Below, piece by piece: positions 39,101 to 49,549 of a stretch of 64,000 nucleotides of DNA (the stretch's first letter is position 1; every line of letters begins with the position of its first letter). Origin of the DNA: Acanthochlamys bracteata (taxonomy: Eukaryota > Streptophyta > Magnoliopsida > Pandanales > Velloziaceae). Location of the stretch: assembly GCA_019914995.1 (NCBI GenBank), contig CM034135.1, positions 3,784,501 through 3,848,500 of the forward strand. The letters are read 5' to 3'. A model generated the notes under the pieces. The model saw nothing but the letters and a program-made list of their open reading frames with translations, did no database searches and was not told the origin of the DNA. The translations under genes were made by a program, and so were the position numbers.

Positions 39101-39712
39101 TCACCATATCTCCACACACAAACCCCGAATCATTGAGAAAACTTGTACCAAAACGTGACCATTTAAAACTATATCTCACTTCTCCCACTACCAAGTTCCG
39201 ATCTTTCCCAACCAAAACAATCATACAATCCTTCAAATCACCATTACTTCCCACCAAAATTCACATAAAATAGAGAGATAGAGAACAGGAGAAGTGTCAA
39301 ACTTTAAGGTTGAAATAACTATGTCTCACTTAATGTCACCAAGATTCAATATTATGCACATCAATCAATTTAACATTACTTTAGATCACAATTTCTGAAT
39401 AGAAAATTTAACCAACGGCACCAAATTAACAAAAAAAAAGGAACAAGAGAGACTAACTCTTGGGCGGTAAGCAGATTCGCCATAAGCGGAAGATAACGAC
39501 GAATCACGGTGAGCAGCTGAAGCCTTGATAGCCTGGGCCGCAAGTGAAGAAGAAGATGACGATGCTGGTGAGGATAAGCATGCATTCGTATTAGTGGTGG
39601 TGGGGACCACAATAGTGCCACCGGCGACAACTGGTTCCGGCACGGCCACGGAAGCGAAGTCGTCGACCTCGTACATAGTCGCACGCATCGACTGCTTCCT
39701 TCTATACGCCAT
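33177..39712 (-). CDS. Plant-specific coiled-coil protein of unknown function
   Basis: Six exons in minus order (39712-39458, 36927-36736, 36328-36203, 35953-35792, 35461-35297, 33650-33177) join in frame to 457 residues starting [18 protein letters not shown]. Features in order: a Ser/Ala-rich N-terminus with [20 protein letters not shown] (about 56-75), a conserved [18 protein letters not shown] segment (about 103-120), a [20 protein letters not shown] helix (about 181-200), then a long coiled coil (about 230-345: [54 protein letters not shown]) and a Ser/Pro/Thr-rich tail. I recognise it as a conserved land-plant family without a known biochemical function; a scaffold or cytoskeleton/membrane role is only a guess from the coiled coil. 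All introns are GT-AG and phase 0; introns 1 (2.5 kb) and 5 (1.6 kb) are long. Confidence 0.9.
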
Positions 39713-39840
39713 ATCTCAATCTCCCCTCACTGCAGCCACCCACAGCCGGAAAATTTACCGACCCCAAAAAGAGAAGGAAAAAGATAATTCTACGATTCAA
39801 ATTCGTATGTGAATGAAAAACTTCCGAAATTTGAGTGATC

Positions 39841-39932
39841 GGAGAAGATTGGGAGAGGGAGAGTTGGAGAAAGAGAACGGAGTGTTGGAGAAGATTGGAT
39901 GAGGGAGAGTTGGAGAAAGAGAACGGAGTGTT
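39841..39932. repeat. 46-bp tandem duplication in the 5' region of the coiled-coil gene
   Basis: Two nearly identical 46-bp units start at 39841 and 39887 (each opens GGAGAAGATTGG and ends GAACGGAGTGTTG). They lie 129-220 bp upstream of the start codon of the minus-strand gene and are pyrimidine-rich (TCTC-type) on the transcribed strand, so they probably fall in the 5' UTR or core promoter. A poly-T tract follows at about 39977. Confidence 0.75.
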
Positions 39933-42578
39933 GATTCTGCGAACGAGCGGGAATGGTGGAAAAAAAGTTGCTAAATTTTTTTTTTTTTTTGCCCCGTTTT
40001 TGGTTTTGGGGGAAGAAAGGAATGCAGGGAGGTTCGCGATCGGACCACGTTCCGTTCTCACGAAAGTGTTCATCAGATTGGAAAGGAAACAAAGGAAAGG
40101 TCTGGGTTCGCAAATACAAATATCTAATCTCAAATTGGCAATTGCTGTTATTTAATATTTTTTTAGAAAATGATCTTAAATTTGCAAAGAACTACTATAA
40201 TTGATTAGCAAAATTCTCTTCTATGGCGTTTAGCACTTCCGGACTATTACTAATAGTTTTAGCAAATATTTCTCAGCTAGCCTTTTATCCTTTTCTGTTT
40301 GTAATCGTTATTTTCTTGAGAGTGAGAAATAAAAACAGAAAAAAAGAAAGCTAAAAAGGAAGCAAGAGAAAGAATGAAAAGGAATAGCATGACAATGAAC
40401 TTAAAAATACTCTTCATAGTTGTTTCAAAGATTCTGAAATGTGTATGTTGATTTAAATAGAGATTGAATAAGACACACTAACAATTTATTTTAATTATGT
40501 GAAAGTGAATTTTATAAAAATAAATTTTTTAAAAATTAATTCGATAATATGTAAAATTCGGTTGAAATAAAATTTAAAATGATAATTAAAATGCATAAAA
40601 TAAATTTTAAAATAAAATTTTAATAAAAATAAAATTTGATGAAAATAGAATTTAAAAATAGCAAGGTGTGTCATTAACATGCCATAAATTTTAGAAAGAA
40701 AGTAAAAATTGGTGTCATTAACATGCCATAAATTGGGAGGTGTGTTTAAAGTAAAATAGATTGAAAATTTTTTATAAAAATGAAAAGAATATATCAGTGT
40801 TAATGGTCTAAGAACAAAACTTCGTATATATTATTATGCAACACCTATTTGTACGTTTTTTGAGATGTTGTGTTGTCTAGCTGCAGTCAGATTCATCAAC
40901 AGTTCGTTTTGGCGCCCAAAGAACTAGGAAGAAGAACAAGAACATAAATTTTTGCTTTATAAAACTATATAACTACAGCTTTTTGTGACAGTAAATTTGT
41001 TCAAACTTTCCTCTGCGTAGTCAAGGTACGTTTGACGATATTTATCTTAGTGCTTTTTGTTTAAAGAAATTATTTATATTTTTTGATAAAATTTTTATAA
41101 TATTTTATATTGATTAAAATTTAAAAATTATATATATCATAAAAATTTTTTTATATATAAACTTTTTTAATAAAAAAATTAAATTTATTTTTTGAAAATT
41201 TTAAAATATCTTTTATTTTCAAAAAAATTTATTTATTATAAACACTCTTGGCCAATATATTTAGAATGTCTTTGAAAATGATTAAAAAAGAATTCTTTAA
41301 AAAATGTTTACTTTAAAACTTTTCATAAACTAAGTTCAATTTTTTTCTACAAACTATAAAAATTCTACGTATAAAATTTTTTATAATATATAATTTATGT
41401 ATTTTATAAAATTATAAACCATCTTTAATTACTATAAAATGTTTTATTAAAGTTTAAAAATTAAAATAAAATTTTAATAAATAGTGATAAGTACCTTCAA
41501 CGACACCTTAGTGCTAATAAAGTTTCAAGAGAACAAAATATAAGATCCAACTATTTCACTTGTGAAAAATGTCAGAAGATGTTGGCAGACAACATACATA
41601 AACTGCACATTACGTTCATTCCACTATTTATTTGTCAAAATAATTATCACAGTGTTTTTACCTTTTCTAGTATGTAAATATATGGATAATTTTCATCTGA
41701 AAAACAGTGTTCAACAGTTATCAAATATTGTGGATGCATTCAAGTTCTTGTTTGTAGGGCGCGCTTCATGCATTCAAGTTTCTGTTCTCTTTTAACTACA
41801 TTTTGTTGTTAAAAATATACAAACATGCACAAATGAATGAAGGGAGCATTTGCTATTTTATTTCAAAAAAAATATTTTTTAATTTATATTTTTAATATAT
41901 TTGTTATAAATTTTTAAAAATAAAATTTTTATTATGATATTTAGATTAAAATATAAAATTTATTTTTTTAAAAAATAAAAATATTTAATATTTAAAAATT
42001 TTTGTTTCAAAAATATTATCAAAAGCATCCGAAAGCACTTGTGAGAAAGAATGGGTGTTTATATAAACACTATAACATATATGATAGAACTTTACCACCT
42101 TAAAAGACCAATCGATAATATTCAAAATGCAGTCAGTAAAAATTTTACCGATTAAAGAAAAAATAAGTCAGTAAATACAAAATATTCAGTAATTTACTGA
42201 ATTATTATGTGTATATAGAAATTTAAGGAAATAAACCTATAAGCACTATCCTCTTCTAAGTTCATCGTTCATCTTTTAATTCTTTATTTCGAAGAGGAAT
42301 ATTTCGTCCCACCCTTACGGTACATAATTGAAAAAAATATTTAAAAAAATAGTTTAGAAGTAATTAAATAATCGATTGAAGATCAACACTGAGCTAGTGC
42401 CCTATCAGCTGCAACTTATTTAAAATTTATGTCGCAAAATCAACTAGCTACTATCAATATTAGTTGAACTCTTTTGTCGTAAAGTTTTTTCCTCTCTTAA
42501 AAACTATATTTAACATTCAGTAGATATATAATTCAATTTATAATATATATTAGATATGAACAAAAGAAGATAATTTTA

Positions 42579-42846
42579 GGACGCGTTTTAATTCATGAAA
42601 GTGAGTATCGTAAAAATAAATTTTTTAAAGTAAAATTTGATAAAAAGTGAAATTAAATAAAATTTAATTTTAAAAATAAAAATAATAATTGAAATATATG
42701 ATATAAAATTTGAATTTAAATTCTAATATAAATAGAATTTGATGTTAAAAGAAAAGAAATTTTGAAATGATAACTAAAATAAATAAACTTGTCGAATTTA
42801 AAATCTGAAAAAAGAAAGTAAATTGTGTTAAAATTGAAATATGTTC
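42579..42846 (-). mobile_element. Tourist-like MITE related to family A, inverted copy
   Basis: 268 bp flanked by TTA (42576-42578 and 42847-42849). The left end GGACGCGTTTTAATT pairs with the right-end reverse complement GAACATATTTCAATTT. On the minus strand the body reads ACTTTCTTTTTTCAGATTTT then AAATTCGACAAGT, which corresponds to ACTTTCTTTCGTCAGATTTT in the 26010 copy. It is a fourth, more diverged member in the opposite orientation to the other three. Confidence 0.6.
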
Positions 42847-42909
42847 TTAATTTAAAAAAAAATGAACGTACAAATATATTTATAAAAAATAATATTGTTC
42901 ATTTTTACT

Positions 42910-43170
42910 ACTGAGAATTTGTTCTAAATTTATTTTTCTAAACTCATTTTAAATTTATTTTTAAACTAAAATAAATATAAAATTTAAAGTAATTTTTTGG
43001 TCAAAAAATCATATTTAAGATTAAAATTTAAAACTAAAGATTTCACTTTAAACTCACTTTTAATATAAAATAAATACAAAAATTTTAGCTTTTATTAAAC
43101 TTATTTAATTTCAAATTTATTTTATTACCTTATTTTAAATAAATAAATTTAATACCAAATTAAATACGCC
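42910..43170 (-). repeat. Tourist-like MITE family B, inverted and eroded copy
   Basis: The right end AAATTAAATACGCC is followed by TAA; the body on the minus strand matches the element at 47226-47411 through phrases such as AACTAAAATAAA and TTTAAATTTATTTTT. The left boundary is approximate. It lies just upstream of the MIR319 transcribed region. Confidence 0.45.
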
Positions 43171-43240
43171 TAAAGTAGTGAACATAAGTGTCAATATGTT
43201 TTCAAATTAAATTGAAGAATAAAGCCAGTCAAACACTAGA

Positions 43241-44674
43241 GTCCGGCATCCACTGACAGTTCCATTTAATGTTCTTTTCCCTCTTCAGACTTTTTATTAG
43301 TTATGCGCCTCTCATTTCATTCATTTCACTTTTGGAAGTTGAAATTCTTTAGCTTCCTTTTATTTTGTTTGATCACTGTTGTTTTTCCATTCTCTCTCTC
43401 TCTCTCATACAGATTAGATACAGCTCAAGTTAACCTGAGATCTCTTTCAAGTTTCTGCTACATCTACAGGTTTCATATTTATTTAATTTCACAGATCTTT
43501 CAGTCTCTGTCCTTCAGACTGATCTGTAGATTGTGTTTTATAGATAGGTCGCTTTCCTCAGTTGTTTGCAGTTCTTGCTAAAGAAGAAATTAACTTGACC
43601 CTCTTGGTTGGTTAGTTTCTCATTTTATAATTCTAGATTGATGACGGGTTTATATCAGAAAAGATTTAATCTTCTTTCTTGTTCTCGTATAGTTATGTTT
43701 CAGCATGGACCTAGATTTGTGGTAATTTTGGAAATGCAAAGGTAGTATAATAGTTGACGAAAACTATAGGTAGGATTTTATCGTTATCAGCAAAAAAAAA
43801 CTTGTGCACGACATGACTGAGAGATCTAGTAGCTTTAATTTCTCTTGGTCTTAATTCTGAACTTCAATATTTTCTATTCAGTGAACAGGAAACCTTTCTT
43901 TTTTTTTTTTCTTTTTTGGAGATAAAAGTATTGAATAATAAGAAACTACACCTATACAGTTCTATATAGTACTATCTTGTCAATTTAAATTCTTGATTCA
44001 GTTCGTAGATTTTCCTCTTTCGGTGATCAGCTACAAATTAGGGTTTGTGGGAGACGATAATGATCATAAGTGTCTGAAGAAAAAACAGAAGGTCGATGAT
44101 CTTTTTTCTTCATTTTATTTCTAAAAGATTATAAAAAGATTAGTCCTTCAATTCCTTTCTTTTCCTCTCTACTTTTTGGTTTCTTCTGTTTGATATTCTG
44201 AAAATAAAACATTGACGTAGCTTCGATTTCTTAATAATTTGTGAAGATTCACAAAATCATTATATGTAGTTTGGTTTTCTATGTTATGCTTTTCTGTAAT
44301 TTCTACTGATATTTATGTATGTACTTGGTGCTTTTATCTTTTCTTCTTCTTCTTTTTCTTTTAGCGCGTTAGATTAGATAATCTTCTCTTTTGTTTAACT
44401 AAAAAGTGTTAAAAAATAGTGTAGCTAAATAACCACAACTTCTTATTCCTGGATAGAGGCAACTTTCTGAATCTTCAACTCATTCTTTACACTCAACAGT
44501 GGTAAGTTTATCAAAATGCAAAATATATATATCAGTGTGAAGTATTGAAGATGAAATTCTCTATGATCTAATTGATTTTTCCTTTTGAGACATATATAGA
44601 CCTTCATGGTTTTTCATTTGTCATGTACGTGCTCATATGATTGCTCTATCTGTTGATATATGTTGGTGATGAAC
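43241..44674 (+). ncRNA. Probable 5' part of the primary MIR319 transcript
   Basis: This T-rich region lies upstream of the MIR319 hairpin. It has a pyrimidine leader with a (CT)n tract at 43391-43405 and GT donor and AG acceptor candidates, but no sustained open frame. Primary MIR319 transcripts of other plants are long and often spliced, so this is probably its leader and first intron. The start site is not determined: no convincing TATA box was identified. A short open frame at 43303-43581 is hydrophobic and unlike any family I know. Confidence 0.35.
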
Positions 44675-44677
44675 TGA

Positions 44678-44962
44678 GTTTGAGAGAGCTTCCTTCAGTT
44701 CACTCACGGATGGTTATTGGGACATCTGAATTACCTGCCGACTCATTCATTCAAACACTCGGTAGAAAAAGAACACAACGTTAAGGAAGTACTTGGTTGC
44801 CATCTCCAATATTTTCAGAAGGTTATATATATATTGAGTGATTTGGTACAAAATCAATGAATAGACAACACAGCTACTATGTGAATGAGTGAATGATGCG
44901 GGAGATGATTCTGTCTTCCACCTGTCCCTGGTTGGACTGAAGGGAGCTCCTTCTTTTCTCAT
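44678..44962 (+). ncRNA. MIR319: miR319 precursor hairpin
   Basis: The mature sequence TTGGACTGAAGGGAGCTCCTT lies on the 3' arm at 44932-44952 and equals the miR319c-type sequence by memory. The 5' arm (AGAGCTTCCTTCAGTTCACT, about 44685-44704) pairs with it with a few mismatches and G-U pairs. A second conserved duplex higher in the stem is formed by CCGACTCATTCATTCAAACA near 44737 and TGTGAATGAGTGAATGATGC near 44880, the long-stem layout special to the miR159/miR319 family, whose precursors are processed from the loop side. miR319 directs cleavage of TCP4-clade mRNAs and so controls leaf growth and senescence. The foldback of about 285 nt fits plant MIR319 genes. Confidence 0.93.
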
Positions 44963-46174
44963 TTCTTCATTTTATCCTTTCTTCAAATTTCCTCTGCTTC
45001 CTTTTATTTCTGCATTAATATTATGTCTTCTTTCTGAAATTCATATATTATACTAATATTTTGTTTGTGTAACATTTGCATTATAGATCGTGTTCTTTTT
45101 CTAAAAAATATTATGTTTGTTTAACATAATGTACCCTAGAAATTCAAGGATTTTTATTCTTAAATGTCTTCACTGCATCTTTTAATTAGTTACTCTCATC
45201 TTTTTTCTGTTCTAACTCCAAACATCTCTCTCTATATAAAGTGGTGTATGCAGAAAAGAATATGTACTCTGAAATTTTATGTAATATTATCTATCATTTC
45301 GATTCTAGCAAGACTATACTTGTTCTAAACCTAGACAAACACTTCATCGAATGCTGCAATTCGTATTTTCTTCTAGCAAACCTTGTAATATTATATCTGT
45401 TTAGTTTATAAATCGTGGCAGACACTTCTCCTACTTGGAACTTGTAGTGTTTCATATACATATATATATTTTCGTCGACTGATCAAGAAAAAGTTCTAAT
45501 ATTATTTGGTCTTTATGAATTAAGTTAGCTATTCGCCGTAACCTTTTCCAGGTATTCCTCCAGAACTTCAACCTTTTCCCCTAAAACCTCAGCTTTTAAC
45601 CAACAAAGATCAGTTTATTAGCTAACTGGAATCCTTGTATTATTGAAAATAACCTTGATCATTTTAACTCAACTACAGCTTTCAAGCTTCACAAAAGAAT
45701 AGCATGTATGCAAAGGTTGATGTAATCATGTAAGCAAGCTTTTGTTCTTGTTGTTCGTTTCGTAGTACTGAATCACGTAGTGCAAAGTACAATGTTCAAT
45801 TTTTAAAAGCAAACTTCTCTTTGATTTGCTGTTAAAAACTTAAAGTACAGAAACTGTCATAGTTTATTACTCCCATAGAATTTAACTAATACTCACTTAA
45901 AACTCTTTGCTTTTTTACTTTTTTGAGAAACATCAAGTACTTAATTTAGCATTGTTCATTGTGCCTGTTGTTATATTATATATTTTTGATGAGATTTGAA
46001 ATGGTGCTGTGGTTTAGGGCAACCTGGTTTACCAAATGTGGAAAATGGCTATAAGCTATTTATGGCAATTTTTAGTTGGAGTGAACATGGTGACCCTAGG
46101 GTTTTTCGCTCGAAACTGCACATGATATAGCATGGCTTGGAGCCTATACCGCTTTACATGGGCAGAAACAGGTG

Positions 46175-46406
46175 TGCGTTTGGCTTAGCTTTATTTTTTT
46201 AATTTTTAAGTTTATATTTTTTAATATATATTTTATAATTATATAGAAAACTTATTTATTTAAAAAATATAAAAATTTTTATGTAGTTAGATCTTTTTAT
46301 GATATATTTTTCTTTGAAAGTAAAAAAAATATAGTTCATTTTAAAAAAAATAAAAATACTTTTTATTTCAAAAGAACTTCATTTTAAAAATACTTCAAAG
46401 TGCTCC
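46175..46406. repeat. MITE-like element with GCGTTTG-type ends
   Basis: The left end is GTGCGTTTGGCTTAGC and the right end ACTTCAAAGTGCTCCTAA, with an AT-rich core sharing TATATTTTATAATTATATA-like phrases with the copies at 286 and 3973. No target duplication could be fixed. Confidence 0.4.
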
Positions 46407-46881
46407 TAAATCTACTCAATACTAATATTATGAGTACTTATTTGACTTCGTATTTTTTTGAGAAAATAATTGCGTTGTGACAAGCTTTTTTTTAGTTAAA
46501 AATGAGTTATTTTAAGTTACCTAAGAGAAATTATTATAAATAACATTATTGGAACTAGATGTAATTATTATATTTTTTTATAAAAAATAAGTTAGAAATA
46601 GTTTATTATGTTCTTTTTGTATAATTAGAAGTAAATTAGAAATGATTTTTTAAATAAAGAAATGATTTGTAAGGATGAAGAAAATACACTCGTAGGATTT
46701 CAGTCTTCTGAATTATTAATTATGAGAAGTGACGCATAATATTATTTTATTTATAAATTATTTTGGATCTTTATTGAAAACATTTATTTCAATTCTGTAT
46801 ACATTATTGTAATTACCGTACGATGAAAGAAGAGAGTGCATAAGAGATTTAATTATCGTAATTACTTATATTAAACATTTA

Positions 46882-47105
46882 GGAATTGTTTGGCAACAAT
46901 TCAAAAAAATAATTTTTTAATTTTTCTGTTCATATTTTTAATAAAATTTTATAATTTAAAAAATATAAAAAAATTTTACATAATAAAATCTTATTATTAC
47001 TTATTTTTATTATCTTTTATCAAAAAAATAAACTTTATTTTTTAAAATATAATAACATATTTTCTATTTTAAAAACTATTTTTTAAAATCACTTCCAAAT
47101 ACTCC
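46882..47105. repeat. MITE-like element, GGARTRTTTGG ends
   Basis: The left end GGAATTGTTTGGCAAC and the reverse complement of the right end GGAGTATTTGGAAGTG are inverted repeats with several mismatches. The core contains the AAAATATAAAAAAATTTTACA phrase typical of the other GCGTTTG-type copies. The two orientations of this family occur about equally in the window. Confidence 0.45.
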
Positions 47106-47225
47106 TAAGTTAGCTCTCTATTAAGTGGAGTACGTAAACAATACATCATATTGGGATATGTTAGTGCACGGTGAATCTTTATTGCCCGTTTAGTAGAATA
47201 TTTTACTAATTCACCCTTCATATTA

Positions 47226-47411
47226 GGACGTGTTTATCTTGATATTAAATTTATTATTTCAAAATAAGTATGTAAAGAATGAATGTAAAGTCTAAAATGA
47301 GTTTTTGACAAAAAATTTAGGTTAAAATTTGTGTTTATTTTAGTTTAAAAATGAGTTGAAATTAAAAATAAATTTAAAATAGATAAATTTAGAGCGCAGA
47401 TAAATAAGCCC
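47226..47411 (+). mobile_element. Tourist-like MITE family B
   Basis: 186 bp flanked by TTA (47223-47225 and 47412-47414). The left end GGACGTGTTTATCTTG and the reverse complement of the right end GGGCTTATTTATCTGC form an imperfect inverted repeat. A second, eroded copy in inverted orientation is at 42910-43170. Confidence 0.6.
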
Positions 47412-47929
47412 TTAGCTTGATAAGAAATAATTAAGAGACTAAAAAAATTATTTAATTAGATGATACAAGCTAGTTAGTTGATGATGATTTCATACCGTCC
47501 ACCTCTTTTGAAATATGTTAATTCAAAATTTAATGCTTATAATAGCGGTTAGTAATTAATCATTTGAACGTAGGAGAAAAAATTATAGATGTAAAATTTA
47601 TTTATATTTTCTAAAATTTAAAATTTTTTTGTATAAAATTTAGTGAAAAATAAAAAAATTTGAAATGAAATTGAAACTATTTTGAAATGCAATGTCAGAT
47701 ATGCAGTTAATGCAGTAAACATGGGCCGTGCCACAAACATGCGTGGGCCTAGGGCTTCTTTTGTGTCCTATGTCAAACTCAAACTACAAGCAACCTATTT
47801 GGGACTGGTTTCCACGTGCGCAAAAATAATAGTTGTTCTTTCCATTCCACTCTGTTCTACATCAAAGTTGTTTGACAATTTCACATAAAGCAACTTTCCT
47901 TTGGGGCTACGTTTTCGTTCTTTAGCGTA

Positions 47930-48352
47930 ATTTTCAAAAATTTGTAAAATTTTCAAAAATTCGTCAGCTAGCTATGATTATTAAAATTTTTATCGAAAAT
48001 ATTATTAGATGCTTATTATCAATCAGCTATCATTATATATTTTAAAAAAATATAAATAAAAAAATTTCTTAAAATATTCTAAATATTAACAAAGATACTA
48101 AAAAATTTACATTTTGACGGACACTTCATATCTCTTCATAATTTCACTCAAAATTAAAAATATAAAATTAAAATTAAAATTTTTAATTATTAAATAGATT
48201 AATTTGAATTTAATTCGATTATTAAATATATTTAATTAGAATAATAATTTTAATTTATATAAATTTATAAATTAGAATAAAATTGAATAATTTAAATTGA
48301 TTATCGAATAGGTCGATTCGAAATCGATCGTAAGCTCAAATTGTCATCTCTA
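47930..48352. repeat. Left-truncated, eroded copy of the hAT-like family
   Basis: The right end TTGTCATCTCTA is the family terminus with one transition (TTGCCA to TTGTCA). The preceding 400 bp align by eye with 32430-32850: TCAGCTATCATTATATATTT, the TTTTAATTATTAAATAGATT stretch and AATAGGTCGATTCG near the end. GGGTCG words of the other copies appear here mostly with C-to-T or G-to-A changes, as expected from long-term cytosine methylation. The left end is not found. Confidence 0.6.
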
Positions 48353-48480
48353 AACCCACTCTTCACAAATTTTCTAGTTTAAATCTTAGAGGGCCTATTT
48401 TGAAAATTCTCCAGTTTTTCTGGAATCCCGTCTTCTTTCTTCTAATAAGGATATCTATTTAATTCACGATTTTCTCACGA

Positions 48481-49549
48481 AAATAACAAACAAAACAAAA
48501 AACAAAAATTTGTTTTTCGTCATCAACGCTTCTCTCAATTGATCATTCGCTTTACATCAATCAATGTAAAACAACAAATCAAACAGATCCCGATTAACAA
48601 CCTCTGCGGTCGGTACTAGGTAATTCATTCTCTCACCAATCCAATCTTTCAAAATTTGCCAATCTTTTAAACTAAATCTACCTTTAATTCTCTGTTATCA
48701 TTTGATTTCTAGATTCGTTTGGTTGTTCCATGTCCTGATTCTCATCGTTCGGGAAATTTTTTCTTTTTTGCTTTTTAAGATTTTGTTGTTGTTGTTGTGG
48801 GGCTTTACTACCTGGAGCTATATATTAGTGCGAGCTTTGTCCATAATCGGTGCTGTAATTAATCATTTAGCGATATGATTGGTCTACGGATTTGTTCCTT
48901 TTGTGGTTGTGGTGTAAATTTAGCTTCGAATTGTCTGGAAAATGAGTCTGCTAAGTTGAATCCTGCGTTATTTTTCTGATAGGACTATCAGAATACTAAG
49001 GTTTATTGGAGTTGTGGAATTAATCAAGTATTGTCTTTGTATCATCAATTGTTTGTTTGATTTAAAAGAGAATTAGGAATGAGTTTGTTCGCTGTGAATG
49101 CATTTTGGAACCTAGTAGTTTGTAAGCTGTTAAATCGCTCAATGATTAGGAGAAATGAGAGCTTCAAAAGCTTTTAACTATTCAGTCCAAATTCAGAAAT
49201 AGCTTGCCTTGAATTTTCTGAAGCAACCATTGGTCACAACCGGATAAAAAATTAGCATAAGTGAAGACACTGTAGCCATTTCTGTAACTGTCCTGTTGAA
49301 ATTGTTTGGCATGATTGTCTTCCCATAACATTTTATATCGCATGCACCATAAGGTGTTTTGTCATTGTTGCGTAATAAAGTGATGCGTCGAATCCCTAAC
49401 GGAATCATAGTCTATGTTACTCAATTGCTTATATTGGCATTCATACTGCAGGTGCTGCTTTTGGCTTGAAGGATTTCAAGTGACATTTCAGGCTCTATGT
49501 TTAACTTGCTGGTGTTTTGACATTGCAAGTGAGCTTTGTGTCATCTCGA
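48481..49549 (+). promoter_or_regulatory. ATG18 5' UTR with a probable leader intron
   Basis: A CT-rich leader around 48510-48619 ends at a donor (ACTAG/GTAATTC, after 48619). An acceptor (TACTGCAG) lies near 49450, giving a leader intron of about 830 bp before the coding exon. The leader intron is an inference from the splice motifs and the position. Confidence 0.45.

Larger units (their letters stand above)
39933..43240. other. AT-rich spacer with MITE fragments
   Basis: This holds the promoter of the minus-strand coiled-coil gene and then about 3 kb of very AT-rich DNA. Besides the elements at 42579-42846 and 42910-43170 it contains a family A-related fragment (about 40471-40670, ends GACACAC and GTGTGTC), a repeated 23-bp word (ATTAACATGCCATAAATT type, 40669 and 40715), and two GCGTTTG-type fragments (about 41030-41250 and 41843-42035). 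No gene is recognised. Confidence 0.5.
44963..48480. other. Spacer between MIR319 and ATG18, MITE-rich
   Basis: The first few hundred bases are probably the 3' part of the MIR319 transcript. The rest holds elements at 46175-46406, 46882-47105, 47226-47411 and 47930-48352, an unbounded relative of the 26770 MITE at about 46440-46690, and the promoter of ATG18 near 48360-48480. I see no protein-coding gene. Confidence 0.5.

Noticed and set aside
39525-40204. Several overlapping open frames on both strands near 39.5-40.2 kb
   Set aside because: They arise from the first exon and the low-complexity duplicated leader of the coiled-coil gene; only the MAYRRKQ frame is supported by splice phase and family features.
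43303-43581. 92-codon hydrophobic open frame
   Set aside because: It lies in the leader of the presumed MIR319 transcript, is composed of pyrimidine-rich DNA and resembles no known protein.
44747-44962. 71-codon open frame on the minus strand
   Set aside because: It is antisense to the MIR319 hairpin; the conserved feature here is the RNA stem.
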